A stretch of DNA of 64,000 nt from Lysobacter sp. ISL-50 (GCF_018612875.1 NZ_JAGGRI010000004.1:62001-126000), one strand, 5' to 3'. Counted from the first letter of the stretch, positions 18,201 to 27,309 are shown. The notes: generated from the letters alone by a model not told the origin. Made by a program: numbers and translations.

Positions 18201-19148
18201 GTGAAATCCGTCGCCATTCATGCATTCGGCACAGTGCCGGGCGTAATCGATCTCCCCCTACCTGACGTCGGTCCGCGCGACATTCTGGTCCGCATGACCC
18301 ATGCCAGCTTGAATCCGATAGACCGCCGAATCGCCGAAGGCTTTCTCAAGGACCGTATCGAACACCGATTCCCATTGGTCCTCGGTATTGACGGCGCGGG
18401 CGTCGTCGAGGCCGTCGGCGCTCAGGTCGGCGAGTTCCACGCCGGCGATTTCGTATTCGGCCGCTTCCTGCACGCCTATGTGGGCAACGGCAGCTTCTCC
18501 GAGCATGTCGCCCTATCGGCCGCGGCACCATTGATCCGCATTCCGGCCGGCTTGGCACCCGAGTTAGCCGTCGCCCTGCCCACCGCGGCGGTGACGGCCC
18601 TGCAAGCCGTCGAGCGCTTGGCTTTGCCCGAAGGCAGTGTCGTGTTGGTCACGGGCGCAAGCGGCGGTGTCGGTACGTTCGCCGTGCAATTGGCGCACGC
18701 CAAAGGTTACAAGGTGCTGGCTACCGCATCACGCGATGACGCCCCCTGGCTGGAGGCGCTGGGGGTCGAGTACGTGCTCGATCGGCACGAGAACGTACTG
18801 GAGCAGTTGTATGCCTATTGCCCCACCGGCATCAACGGCCTGATCGATCTCGTCAATCCCGCTCCGGCCTTCATGGCATTGGCGGACTACATCGCCCCCG
18901 GAGGAACTGCGCTCAGCACCATCTGGGCGGCGGCGGATGGCTTGGCCGCACGTGGGATTCGCGGGGTGAATCTGGAAATGGAGCCGAACCTCGGCGATCT
19001 CTCCGATCTCGCTCAACGGCTGCTCGATGGCTCGCTGCGCGCGGTGATCGGCCGGCGGATCTCGCTGGAGGCCGTCTGCGATGCGATGACCCAGAGCCAG
19101 GCGGGCGGCGCCCGCGGCAAAACGGTCATCGACATCGCACGGCACTGA
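18201..19148 (+). CDS. Zinc-independent NADPH:quinone oxidoreductase (MDR family)
   Basis: The 315-residue product starts at GTG 18201, with GAGG six bases upstream; a TTG at 18189 is less likely. The N-terminal GroES-like domain reads PLPDVGPRDILVRM.HASLNPID and LGIDGAGVVEAVG. The cofactor-binding Rossmann motif is VLVTGASGGVGTFAVQLA (about 145-165), the NADPH-type AxxGxxG of quinone reductases. There are no structural zinc cysteines. Family members reduce quinones or alpha,beta-unsaturated carbonyls in the cytoplasm. It is first in a three-gene run with the zinc alcohol dehydrogenase (35 bases on) and the SnoaL-like gene (4 bases on), and divergent from a LysR regulator. Confidence 0.9.
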   Translation: MKSVAIHAFGTVPGVIDLPLPDVGPRDILVRMTHASLNPIDRRIAEGFLKDRIEHRFPLVLGIDGAGVVEAVGAQVGEFHAGDFVFGRFLHAYVGNGSFSEHVALSAAAPLIRIPAGLAPELAVALPTAAVTALQAVERLALPEGSVVLVTGASGGVGTFAVQLAHAKGYKVLATASRDDAPWLEALGVEYVLDRHENVLEQLYAYCPTGINGLIDLVNPAPAFMALADYIAPGGTALSTIWAAADGLAARGIRGVNLEMEPNLGDLSDLAQRLLDGSLRAVIGRRISLEAVCDAMTQSQAGGARGKTVIDIARH

Positions 19149-19183
19149 TCGCCCCGCGCTCACTCCAATTCCAGGAAAATCAT

Positions 19184-20308
19184 ATGAAAGTCACCTCCGC
19201 AGTCGCAGTGAACAACAGCGACGCTCTCCAGATTCGGACGCTCGAACTGGACCCGCCCGGTTTCAATGAGGTACTGGTCCGTATCGTCGCCGCCGGCCTG
19301 TGCCACACGGACATCGCGACCCGCGACAAACTCATCGACGTGCCGATGCCGGTCGTTCTCGGTCATGAGGGGGCCGGCGTCGTCGAGCGCGTAGGTCCCG
19401 GCGTCGAGCATTTACAGCCGGGCGACCACGTCGTGCTGTCGCTGGCCTCATGCGGAACCTGCAGAAAATGCGCCAGCGGGTTGCCGGTGTACTGCGAATC
19501 GCACGCAGCGCTCAACTGGGCGGCCTGCCGCACCGACGGCACCACCTGTCTGCACGATGCCGATAATGGCATCGAGGTACACAGCCACTTCTTCGGCCAG
19601 TCGTCGTTCTCCAATTACGCGACCGTCAACGCCAGCAGTACGATCAAGGTCGATCCGAAGGCGCCGCTGGAATATCTGGGGCCGTTCGCGTGCGGGATCA
19701 TGACCGGCGCAGGCGCCGTGCTGAACACCTTGAGCCCTCACCCGGGAACCACGCTGGTCGTATTCGGACTCGGCGCCGTCGGCCTGGCCGCCGTGATGGC
19801 GGCGCGCGCGGCCGGCTGCGGTCATATCGTCGCTGTCGACATCAAGGAAAAGCGCCTCGCACTGGCGAAACAAGTCGGCGCCACCCACGCCCTGAACCCG
19901 ATGACCGGCGACCTCACCGCCCTGCTGGCCGAACTGACCCAGGGGCGCGGCGCCGACTATGCGGTGGAAGCAGCGGGCAACACCGGCGCCATGCAATCGG
20001 CCATCGCCTGCCTCGCCGAGAACGGCCAGTGCGTACTGACCGGCGTGGTTAAGGACCATACGACCATTCCACTCGATGTGATGCACGTGATGCGCGGCCG
20101 CCATATCAAGGGAACGATCATGGGCGATGCCGCGCCCAAAGCGTTCATTCCGCAGTTGATCGAACTGTTCGTTCAAGGCCGTTTTCCGGTCGACGCGCTC
20201 GTTCGCTTCTATCCGATCGAAGAAATCAATCAGGCCATTGAAGACTCCCTTTCTGGGGAGACGATCAAGGCCGTCATTCAGATGCATCACCCTTCCGCAC
20301 AGGAGTAA
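19184..20308 (+). CDS. Zinc-dependent alcohol dehydrogenase (class III / aryl-alcohol type)
   Basis: The 374-residue product fits the medium-chain zinc ADH family. The catalytic zinc site is seen in GLCHTDIATRDK and LGHEGAGVVE. A structural-zinc loop is partly degenerate (SCGTCRKCASGLPVYC). The NAD fold is TLVVFGLGAVGLAAVMAARA, followed by VDIKEKRLALAK with an Asp that favours NAD. FGQSSFSNYATVN is typical of the class III and aryl-alcohol dehydrogenase branch. It would oxidise alcohols or reduce aldehydes in the cytoplasm. It is the middle gene of the LysR-linked operon, suggesting that the quinone reductase and ADH process the same kind of carbonyl compound (inference). Confidence 0.92.
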   Translation: MKVTSAVAVNNSDALQIRTLELDPPGFNEVLVRIVAAGLCHTDIATRDKLIDVPMPVVLGHEGAGVVERVGPGVEHLQPGDHVVLSLASCGTCRKCASGLPVYCESHAALNWAACRTDGTTCLHDADNGIEVHSHFFGQSSFSNYATVNASSTIKVDPKAPLEYLGPFACGIMTGAGAVLNTLSPHPGTTLVVFGLGAVGLAAVMAARAAGCGHIVAVDIKEKRLALAKQVGATHALNPMTGDLTALLAELTQGRGADYAVEAAGNTGAMQSAIACLAENGQCVLTGVVKDHTTIPLDVMHVMRGRHIKGTIMGDAAPKAFIPQLIELFVQGRFPVDALVRFYPIEEINQAIEDSLSGETIKAVIQMHHPSAQE

Positions 20309-20312
20309 GGCC

Positions 20313-20894
20313 ATGAAACTGTTCAATCCCGTTCTGCTTGCCGTGTCGCTCGCATTGGCGGCCAATGGCGCGCCGGCAGCCACGCCATCGGTCGGCCACG
20401 ACCACATCGTTCAGCGTGGCGGACTCAAGTACCTGACGCCAGGCTACAACACCGAAGACGTCGCGAAATTTTTCTGGGAGAGCCTCAACGGCTGGTCGGA
20501 GACTCCGGACAACCTTGCACGCTATTTCACCCCCAACGCGACGTTCGAACTGGCCTATGCGCCGGCCGATGATTTTCCGATTTTCTCGCGATCCAGCACA
20601 GGCCACGACACCATCACCCGCTACTTCACCAGCATGAGCGAATACTTGGGAATGCTGGAGTATTCCCCGGTCGCGACCTGGACCAAGCTCAAGACCAGCG
20701 ATCCGGGCACCTACGTCTTCGAGTACACCAGCCGCGGCATCATCAAGACTACCGGCCGAGAGTACAACCAGAAGTTCATCTCCATCGTCAAGGTAAGGAA
20801 CGGACAGATCGGTTACGTTCGCGAATACTGGGACCCCTACGTGGCGCTGCGCGACTTCAATCTGATTCAGCGCACCCCAGCCGCGTCCGATTAA
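20313..20894 (+). CDS. Exported SnoaL/NTF2-like protein
   Basis: The 193-residue product has a signal peptide (LLAVSLALAANGAPAA) and then a SnoaL-like cone fold. Helices in VAKFFWESLNGWS and LARYFTPNATFELAY are followed by GHDTITRYF, and the C-terminal sheet carries YVFEYTSRG, QKFISIVKVRNGQIGYVREY and YWDPY. AGGAGT lies just before ATG 20313, four bases after the alcohol dehydrogenase stop, so co-translation is likely. SnoaL-like proteins act as small isomerases, cyclases or hydratases, or bind ligands. Here an exported member sits with two oxidoreductases; the substrate is unknown. Confidence 0.82.
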   Translation: MKLFNPVLLAVSLALAANGAPAATPSVGHDHIVQRGGLKYLTPGYNTEDVAKFFWESLNGWSETPDNLARYFTPNATFELAYAPADDFPIFSRSSTGHDTITRYFTSMSEYLGMLEYSPVATWTKLKTSDPGTYVFEYTSRGIIKTTGREYNQKFISIVKVRNGQIGYVREYWDPYVALRDFNLIQRTPAASD

Positions 20895-21085
20895 TCCACG
20901 CTCCATTCGCCGAGTTCTCCGGCGCACCCATCAGGATCCACCACCAGGTGGGTGCGACGAGAATCCGATGTCGCGCGGACTGTTGGCGACACGAACCAGT
21001 CGCCAACACAGTGGATACCACGCATCGGCTGGATACGGATTCGACTCGGCCGCGTAAGGCCGCACGGAATTGAGGAGATCAACAC

Positions 21086-21226
21086 ATGCACAGCGAACGC
21101 ACCAAAGCACTATTTCAGGAGCACCTTGCCTGCTGGAAAGCAGGCGATGTGGATGGACTGATGAAGGACTTCCATCCGGAGGGTTTCATCATCAGCGGCC
21201 ATGGAGTCTCCTTGAATGACGTTTGA
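21086..21226 (+). pseudogene. Truncated SnoaL-like small frame (46 residues)
   Basis: A strong GAGGAG site precedes ATG 21086. The 46-residue product MHSERTKALFQEHLACWKAG, then DVDGLMKDFHPEGFI, reads like the first helix pair of SnoaL/NTF2 proteins (W..GDVD.L...F.P...). It ends early in a stop at 21224-21226. A normal family member is about 120-140 residues, so this is probably a 5' remnant. It lies 191 bases after the intact SnoaL-like gene. Confidence 0.5.
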
Positions 21227-21245
21227 AGCGGCCTTGAAAAGAACG

Positions 21246-21280
21246 TAAAACAAAACGGGACGCCTGATCGGCGCCCCGTT
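21246..21280 (-). terminator. Rho-independent terminator of the secreted-protein gene
   Basis: Bases 254-280 of this kilobase pair as AACGGG with CCCGTT and CGCC with GGCG around a TGATC loop. Read on the minus strand the stem is followed by TTTTGTTTT. It lies 26 bases past the stop at 21307. Confidence 0.8.
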
Positions 21281-21306
21281 CTTAAGTCGCTTCAGCTGGC
21301 GACAGC

Positions 21307-21759
21307 TTACTTCGCGCGTTCGATCTCAAAACCGCTCACGTCGACGCCGAGGTTGAAGCCGCGTCCGGTGCCGTTGACCGCCAACGACACTTCGCCCTTG
21401 GTCATGACCAAGCCTTCCGCGCTTTTGACGACGCCCGCATTCGCGCCGGCCGTGGCATAGGTTCCGTAAATTTCGTCGATATTTTTCAGTTTGGTGAACT
21501 CGCCCTTGCCGTTGTCGATGCTGTACTTTCCTGCAGTGAGCCCAGCGCCACGGATGTGAATTCGGACGGCCGCGGCCTGGCCGTTGTCGCAGGTTACGCG
21601 CCCCGTGCCGTTGATGTGCTTGTAGATGGCAGCCCAGCCCGAGGTGTTGAATGTCATGTGACATTTGGTCTCGGCTTCGGCGGCACGCACGGGGTTAAGC
21701 GCGGACACTCCCGCCATAGCTGCAACGAAAACCGCCAAGCCAACGATGCGCGTAATCAT
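21307..21759 (-). CDS. Small secreted Gly-rich protein of unknown function
   Basis: The 150-residue product starts at ATG 21759, which has an excellent AGGAGGAG site. The signal peptide (VGLAVFVAAMAGVSALNPVRA) is followed by a mature part of about 120 residues. Two cysteines (KCHMTF and RVTCDNG) could form a disulfide. A Gly-rich beta sheet then follows (GAGLTAGKYSIDNGKGEF, and later TGRGFNLGVDVSGFEI). The layout resembles small periplasmic DUF992-like proteins, but I cannot assign it firmly. It is monocistronic, with its own terminator. Confidence 0.75.
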   Translation of the reverse strand: MITRIVGLAVFVAAMAGVSALNPVRAAEAETKCHMTFNTSGWAAIYKHINGTGRVTCDNGQAAAVRIHIRGAGLTAGKYSIDNGKGEFTKLKNIDEIYGTYATAGANAGVVKSAEGLVMTKGEVSLAVNGTGRGFNLGVDVSGFEIERAK

Positions 21760-22289
21760 GTCGCTCCTCCTGGGTGAAGTTGCGAAGGCCCATGAGTCGA
21801 CCTTCGTCATAGCCTTCGGGATTGCTTGTTCAAGTTGGGGCACTCCGTGTTAGCGGAGCGCGAAGTCATGGCTAGCCGTAATCGCAAACGCTCGCAGCCG
21901 GCCGCAGGCCGGTTTGTATCCTGTTACGTCATGGCAACGGGTCACTGTTGCCGCTATTTTGGCGATCGACTTGCTAAGCGCCCGTGCAGTCCGGCGTGAA
22001 GCAGGGGTTACGGCTGGCTGGCCAGGGTTAAAGCCCATAGCCACAGACAGGTCAATGTCTGCGGCCTCGATCGATTCGTCAGCTCTGACTTTCCGACAAC
22101 ACGCCGGGTCGAACGCATTCCCAGCTTCCCCAACGGCGCCTGAACTGCACACGGCCACTCCACTGCTCAAAGCCCGCTTGAGCGGGCCCATGCTGGCTTG
22201 AATCGCAATCGCGGCGTCGAAGCAAGCTGCATCGTAATGCGCGTCATCGCCCCTGGACCGCCCAGGTACGCGGACATCTCCGGCCCAGT
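21760..22289. other. Intergenic region, possibly a dispersed repeat
   Basis: No gene is supported. A minus-strand frame at 21850-22293 and its mirror on the plus strand are both open for about 100 codons but look like GC-driven open frames, and neither has a ribosome binding site or a known motif. The open frames on both strands and the C/G-rich composition would fit a multi-copy intergenic sequence. Confidence 0.35.
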
Positions 22290-23393
22290 TCAATCGGGGC
22301 TGCGCGTCTGCGCGATATCCGCGGCAGCGACTTCATCGGTAGACGGCAGCGGGATGATGGTGACCTCGCCGGAGATGAATCGCTTTCCCTTGAAGTCCTT
22401 GCCGTGGTAGCGCGTGCTGATGGCATGAAATTCCGCGTTGCCCGACGCCAGATGCTCCAGTTCCGTCAGGTAGTCGCGCACTTCGCTGTCCTTTCCGAGC
22501 GGCCCCGCCAGCACCCTGTCGCGCGCCGCGATCAGCCTGCGCTCATTGTCGGATACGAGCACCGCCAGTTTGTCCAGCGCGCCCTGAAGCGTGAGCCCTT
22601 CCAGGTGCATCAACAGCCAAACGGAATTGACCGAGTCGGCGATGTAGATTTCCTTGCGAAACGAATAGGGATCGTTCACCAGGGTGATCGAGTCGATGGC
22701 CGCCGTTCTGACCGCGACGAGAGACTCATCGGCGGCCAGCGCGTCCGTCATGTCTACATCGATCGCATACTCGGTCATCATGGCGGCCCACTCGCCATAG
22801 TTGTCGACGCGCCGCAGCTCCAGGTAGCGATCGAAGCTCAAGGTGTCCATCTGAAGCGCCAGCGAATCGGTCTGCCTGAGGATCATGGTATGCAGCGACT
22901 CTTCAAGGCGTTTCCAGACGCGCGGCTTGGAGGCCAACTGCGCCTTGATCGGGATCAAGCCTTCATAAAGCAACTGCGCGATGGGCGCCGATGCGGGAGG
23001 CCGAATGCCCGCTATCGCATCGAAGTAGTATCCGCGCAGCTCCGACTGCCGCCGTGCATCGCCGAGGACATCCGGATTGGTGGTGGTGTCGTCTATGAGC
23101 GTGGTGATGCTCATCATCCGTTCCAGGTAATAGATCCGGTCCCTCTTGGTATGCGGATAAGCCAGGCCGCCATAGGACGGCATGCTCATGGACAGATAGT
23201 GGTCGACGGCCTTCTGGCTTCCGTAGTGAGCCAGGATGTAGCGACTGTCGCTGAGCGCGACCAGCCGCTCGGCTTCCTCGTGATCCGGATGCCACATCGG
23301 TTTCAGGGTCAGGTGGAAGTCGGGATGATGTATTTTCTCTCCGGCCTTCGGCAGACCGGCCAGGTTGCGGACGAAGTTGGGCGCCTTGATCAT
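22290..23393 (-). CDS. Class I terpene synthase (2-methylisoborneol/sodorifen synthase type)
   Basis: The 367-residue cytoplasmic protein is the usual bacterial size for a single alpha-domain terpene cyclase. The Asp-rich metal site is TLIDDTTTN at about 99-106. The NSE/DTE triad is NDPYSFRKE at 240-248 (N240, S244, E248). An Arg pair at about 194, some 46 residues upstream, fits the pyrophosphate sensor, and an RY pair near the C-terminus fits the closing motif. It would ionise a prenyl diphosphate and cyclise it with Mg2+. It lies 57 bases downstream of a SAM methyltransferase and is co-oriented with idi, so its substrate is probably a C-methylated prenyl diphosphate. The exact substrate (C11 or C16) cannot be told. 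Confidence 0.85.
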   Translation of the reverse strand: MIKAPNFVRNLAGLPKAGEKIHHPDFHLTLKPMWHPDHEEAERLVALSDSRYILAHYGSQKAVDHYLSMSMPSYGGLAYPHTKRDRIYYLERMMSITTLIDDTTTNPDVLGDARRQSELRGYYFDAIAGIRPPASAPIAQLLYEGLIPIKAQLASKPRVWKRLEESLHTMILRQTDSLALQMDTLSFDRYLELRRVDNYGEWAAMMTEYAIDVDMTDALAADESLVAVRTAAIDSITLVNDPYSFRKEIYIADSVNSVWLLMHLEGLTLQGALDKLAVLVSDNERRLIAARDRVLAGPLGKDSEVRDYLTELEHLASGNAEFHAISTRYHGKDFKGKRFISGEVTIIPLPSTDEVAAADIAQTRSPD

Positions 23394-23450
23394 CCCCGAC
23401 CCTCTCGTTATGAAATGTTCTGCGTTTCAGCCCGCGACCCGGGTCGCTTC

Positions 23451-24383
23451 TCAACGCGGCTTCAGGATGGCGCTGTAGATTGAGATTTGCCTCTTCACTA
23501 TCGCCACCGCCAGGCTTTCGGTCATCACATGCAGTTCTTCCAGGGGCCCGTTGGCGCCGGCGGGGAAGTGGCTCTCTATGTTTGCCCTTATATCCAGAAG
23601 CCAACGTATCGCGTCGGCGTTGCTGGGCAGTACGCGCATATCCTGGATGCCGAATCCGCTTCGCTCCACGACTTCGGAAAAATACTTCGGCGTCTTCCGA
23701 TACTTGCAAGCCAGTCTGTCGACGATGTCGGGAGTGTCGGACCTGTATTTTTCAAGGTCGATGTTATAGAGATTGTCCGAAACAATTACGGTGCTTTCCG
23801 AATGCACTCGCCGCCGCAGTTTCTCCATGACCGTTTCGTAAAGATCGTCGGGAAAATGGGAGATGACCCCGCGCATGACGACGAGGTCGTATGGCGTGTC
23901 GGCGTCCGGCAGCAGGTCGATATCCTTCGCGTTGCATTGATACAGGTTGATGCGGCCTGACAGGCCCAGATCAGCATGAGCCTGGGCGCCATGCTCCAAC
24001 TGAGGGCGGCTGACATTGATGCCGTCCAGGCACTGGCACTCGGTAAAGCGATAAGCCAGATGCGTCAGGACCGAACCCCAGCCGCAGCCGATGTCGAGAA
24101 TGCGCCTGATGGGCGCATGGCCTCGATCGAAGCCGGCCAATTTCAGCTGCCGATCGAAATATCGAACGCCCGACTCGTCGAGCGAAGCCGGTTGCGGCAA
24201 GACGGGGTCGTCGTAGACGCCGAACTGGAACAGAAGGCTGTTGCCGATGACTTTGCGCCAATCCTGCGGGTCGTCTTGGTAGGTGTATTCGACCTTGGCC
24301 TGGTACTCGTTGACACAGGCGCCGTGGATCGCCGTGATGGCCATCCGTTGGGGACTATCCGCTGTACGCTTGAGATCTTCCAT
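23451..24383 (-). CDS. SAM-dependent prenyl diphosphate C-methyltransferase (probable)
   Basis: The 310-residue product starts at ATG 24383, with GGAG eight bases upstream; a longer frame opens at 24458. The methyltransferase fold has motif [20 protein letters not shown] (about 95-113), an acidic ribose loop region ([14 protein letters not shown]), motif II around NAKDIDLL and motif IV in [13 protein letters not shown]. The GCGWG and GINVS pattern is that of the cyclopropane-synthase/C-methyltransferase group that includes geranyl and farnesyl diphosphate C-methyltransferases. The gene lies between idi and a terpene synthase with short gaps, so the substrate is most likely a prenyl diphosphate. 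Whether that is IPP, GPP or FPP cannot be told from the sequence. No alternative role fits the context better. Confidence 0.8.
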   Translation of the reverse strand: MEDLKRTADSPQRMAITAIHGACVNEYQAKVEYTYQDDPQDWRKVIGNSLLFQFGVYDDPVLPQPASLDESGVRYFDRQLKLAGFDRGHAPIRRILDIGCGWGSVLTHLAYRFTECQCLDGINVSRPQLEHGAQAHADLGLSGRINLYQCNAKDIDLLPDADTPYDLVVMRGVISHFPDDLYETVMEKLRRRVHSESTVIVSDNLYNIDLEKYRSDTPDIVDRLACKYRKTPKYFSEVVERSGFGIQDMRVLPSNADAIRWLLDIRANIESHFPAGANGPLEELHVMTESLAVAIVKRQISIYSAILKPR

Positions 24384-24467
24384 GTGCACACTCCGCGATG
24401 CGTCAATGCGATTGCCATCTTGGCGGCGGTCTTCAATTCGCGCGCGCTGACCGGCCACGATAATTCG

Positions 24468-25022
24468 CTACGTGCTGTAGCCATGTCGCGCGAGGCGAAG
24501 CAGTTCTGCTTCGCCGGTTATCAGCACGATGTGCCTTAGCCACACGGTGAACAGATCAGGCTGCACGGCCAGCGATTGGACCAGGGAAGGAACATCGATC
24601 CAGCGCCATTCCGCTACCTCATGAGGGTTGGGCGAAGGGCGGCGATCGAACCCGCCAAGCAGGACGTGGTCGAGCTCATGTTCGACCATGTTCTCGGACA
24701 CTCGCTCGCGATAGACAAAGCTGAAAGCTCTGCTTAGCGGGCAATCGAACCCCATTTCTTCGTGCAAGCGCCGGTGCGCCGCGGTTTCCAGATCCTCGCC
24801 GGCGCGCGGATGGCCGCAGCAGGTGTTGCTCCACAGCCCGGGAGAATGGTATTTGCCGCGGGCGCGCTGCTGCAGCAGCATTTCGCCATTCGGATTGAAG
24901 ACGAAAATCGAGAAGGCGCGATGCAGCCAGCCGTTGAGGTGAACCTGGATCTTCCCGGCGGTACCGACCTGCTGGTCGTCGCCGTCCACGAGAACCAGCG
25001 TGTCCTCCGGTTGAACTTCCAT
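24468..25022 (-). CDS. idi: Type I isopentenyl-diphosphate delta-isomerase
   Basis: The 184-residue Nudix-fold enzyme interconverts IPP and DMAPP. The start is ATG 25022 with GGGAG upstream. The catalytic Cys lies in SNTCCGHP (about 65-72), the metal-binding Nudix-like helix is AAHRRLHEEMGF, and the later conserved YRERVSENMVEHELDHVLLG carries the second set of catalytic glutamates. Many gammaproteobacteria using the MEP pathway lack idi or keep one copy elsewhere. A copy as the first gene of a methyltransferase/terpene synthase operon points to a dedicated supply role, as with sodA in the sodorifen cluster. The gap to the methyltransferase start is 84 bases. Confidence 0.93.
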   Translation of the reverse strand: MEVQPEDTLVLVDGDDQQVGTAGKIQVHLNGWLHRAFSIFVFNPNGEMLLQQRARGKYHSPGLWSNTCCGHPRAGEDLETAAHRRLHEEMGFDCPLSRAFSFVYRERVSENMVEHELDHVLLGGFDRRPSPNPHEVAEWRWIDVPSLVQSLAVQPDLFTVWLRHIVLITGEAELLRLARHGYST

Positions 25023-25726
25023 ATTCGATGCTCCCAACGGCGAGGGCCAGGAAGTGCTGGGCTACGGCGTCGCGACGATAACCAGAACTAGGCAGTACCG
25101 AAGCGACCCCAGTCACCGTTCTTCGCTCACCGTAAATAACGCAAACTAACCTGCCGGACACAGTTCGCTGTTTCTGCCGCAGCCCGAACCAAACGCCCCT
25201 CGCAGGCCGCCGGAACCGGAGCTTTCGAAGGGGCGCGCGGAGAGCGCAGAGGGTTCGCCGCTGGCAATTGGCGTGCCCGCGGCGGCTGGGTTCTCGCCAA
25301 TCTCTTCGCGTCGGGGAACAGTTGGCTACGTTAAGCGACATCGAGTGATGCTTCGGATCTGAGCGCCAATCGCGCTCCATCGCTTAGGCGTCCGTGGCCG
25401 CCCAGGAGCGCAAATGCGGACTGACTCGGCTCGGTATTTCGTCTGCGCACCATGACGCTGTGTGTGTCGAGAACATCGACACGTTCGCATTTCCGCGCGG
25501 CCGCGAGGGAAAGGTGACAAAAGTGCGGGTTTCGCCTGTTCGGCCTGAGTATCGTCGATGAAGCGCAGTCCTGCCGATGCGCAAAGGGCGACAGGGATCG
25601 ATGATGGCCGCCGCATCATGTCGTGCCCGAACGAATGTTCCTTAACCTCTCGATGCGATGGATGCGCAGGGAGCAACGCATCGGCAGAACGCGACCGCTC
25701 CCGCGCAACCACCAGACGGAGTCACA
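25023..25726. other. Intergenic region upstream of the terpene operon
   Basis: About 700 bases between divergent idi and the DUF2513 gene. No supported gene: the frames found are Arg-rich shadows. The promoters of both flanking units should lie here, but I cannot place -35/-10 boxes with confidence. Confidence 0.45.
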
Positions 25727-26185
25727 ATGCGCCGAGACATGGAGTTGATTCGCAAAGTGCTGCTGGCCGTGGAGGCGTGCATCCCGCATCGCCTCATCGA
25801 CGGATACTCGCAAGATCAGTTGCGCTATCACCAACTTCTGCTCATCAACGAAGGCCTGGTGGATGGCTGCTTCGTAAACGACTCGAACCGTGCCGTCGAA
25901 GTTCCGACGGCGGTCATGTTGACGCGCTTGACCTGGGCAGGACACGACTTCATCGAGGCGATCGGCGACGAAACCCGCTGGGGAAGGGTCAAAGCGTTCC
26001 TGGCCGATTCGGAAAAGCAGATCACGATTGAAACGGTGAAAGCTGCCGTAACCATTCTATTCGGATGTGCCAAGCCACCCGGCGACGAATGGCTGCACGT
26101 CGCAGGCGATCAGAGTCCGCACTGCGCCCCCTTTATCTGTACGCCGAATAATTTTTGCCGATCCTGTCGGCGCATAGGCAGGTGA
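25727..26185 (+). CDS. DUF2513-domain protein
   Basis: The 152-residue product starts at ATG 25727 with GGAG close upstream. It opens with MRRDMELIRKVLLAVE and continues with YHQLLLINEGLVDG and RLTWAGHDFIEAIGDETRW. These are the diagnostic pieces of DUF2513, a winged-helix-like family often found on prophages and islands. The usual domain ends near residue 115. The last 35 residues (from CAKPPGDEW) include four cysteines and a basic end that I do not recognise. A DNA-binding or phage-related role is plausible, but no phage genes flank it. Confidence 0.8.
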   Translation: MRRDMELIRKVLLAVEACIPHRLIDGYSQDQLRYHQLLLINEGLVDGCFVNDSNRAVEVPTAVMLTRLTWAGHDFIEAIGDETRWGRVKAFLADSEKQITIETVKAAVTILFGCAKPPGDEWLHVAGDQSPHCAPFICTPNNFCRSCRRIGR

Positions 26186-26397
26186 CCGTTAATTTGCGCG
26201 ATGCATTTTGCGGGATGGCGCGCTGACGCACGTCTGGTTGGCCACGGCTACCGCAGGCGCAATGAGCGCCGCACGCATCCGATAGCGCGTCGGGATGCGG
26301 CGGACGCGGGCCGGAACGCCGCGATTCGGCGGCCGCCATGGAACCAGTCGCGGACCTCGCTTAGGATGCGCAGTCCGCTACCGGAGCCGAGCCCGCC

Positions 26398-27309
26398 ATG
26401 ACCGACTTGCGTGTGTATCAGATCGACGCCTTCACCCGGCAGCGCTACCAGGGCAACCCGGCCGGGGTGGTCGCCGATGCCGAAGGGCTCAGCGACGAAC
26501 ACATGCAGTTGATCGCGCGCGAACTCAACAATTCCGAGACCGCCTTCATCCTGCCCGCCGAAGCGGCCGACCACGACGTGCGCGTGCGCTTCTTCACTCC
26601 GACCACCGAAGTGCCGGTCTGCGGGCATGCCACCGTCGCCGCCCATTTCGTCCTCGCCCTGGAGCGCGGATTGCCGGCGAAGCCCTGTCGCCAGTTGACC
26701 GGCGCCGGCATCCAGGTCATCGAGACGCTGCGCAGCGGCGACAGCTTTCGTATCGCGATCGAGCAGAACCGGCCGAGCTTCGAGCCAGAACTGTCGCCCG
26801 TGCTCGCCGCGGAAGTCGCGGCGGCCCTCGGCGTCGGCGCTCACGCCCTCGACCCGCGCTGTCCGCTGCAGTTCGTCTCGACCGGCCACGGCAAGTTGCT
26901 GATCGGCCTGCGCGAGCGCCGGCAATTGCAGGCGCTGGCGCCGGATGCCGCGCGCCTGATCGCGCTCGGCCCCGAGGCAGGCGCGAAGGGCTTCTTCGTC
27001 TTCAGCCTGGACCGCGAAGACGGCGACGATGCACTGACCCACGGCCGCATGTTCGCGCCGGCCATCGGCATCGCCGAAGACCCGGTCACCGGCAACGCCA
27101 ACGGCCCGCTCGGCGCCTACCTGGTCAAGCACGGCTTGCTCGAGGCTCGCGACGGCGTCGCACGGTTTCGCGCACGCCAGCGAGCCGGCAACGGCCGTGG
27201 CGGCCACATGGACGTGACCGTCCGGGTCGAAGGCGGCGAACCCAGCGGCGTGCGCATCGAAGGCGACGCGGTGACTTGCTTCCAGGCGACCTTGCCGCGC
27301 ACGTTTTGA
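26398..27309 (+). CDS. PhzF-family isomerase/epimerase-like protein
   Basis: The 303-residue product fits the PhzF/YddE family (diaminopimelate-epimerase fold, two similar halves). The N-terminal YQIDAFTRQRYQGNPAGVV and the catalytic Glu in NNSETAFIL (E47) are present, followed by the RVRFFTPTTEVPVCGHATVA signature. The second half shows MFAPAIGIAEDPVTGNANGP, the matching helix-capping loop. In phenazine producers PhzF isomerises DHHA, but most family members have unknown substrates. No other phenazine genes are present, so a phenazine role is not supported. It is monocistronic. Confidence 0.92.
   Translation: MTDLRVYQIDAFTRQRYQGNPAGVVADAEGLSDEHMQLIARELNNSETAFILPAEAADHDVRVRFFTPTTEVPVCGHATVAAHFVLALERGLPAKPCRQLTGAGIQVIETLRSGDSFRIAIEQNRPSFEPELSPVLAAEVAAALGVGAHALDPRCPLQFVSTGHGKLLIGLRERRQLQALAPDAARLIALGPEAGAKGFFVFSLDREDGDDALTHGRMFAPAIGIAEDPVTGNANGPLGAYLVKHGLLEARDGVARFRARQRAGNGRGGHMDVTVRVEGGEPSGVRIEGDAVTCFQATLPRTF

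Noticed and set aside
21850-22293. Minus-strand frame of 147 codons in an intergenic gap
   Set aside because: It has no ribosome site or family, and the opposite strand is also open. It might be a dispersed intergenic sequence, which one window cannot show.
26398-27309. Phenazine biosynthesis suggested by a PhzF-like gene
   Set aside because: No other phz genes are present, and PhzF-fold proteins are common outside phenazine clusters.
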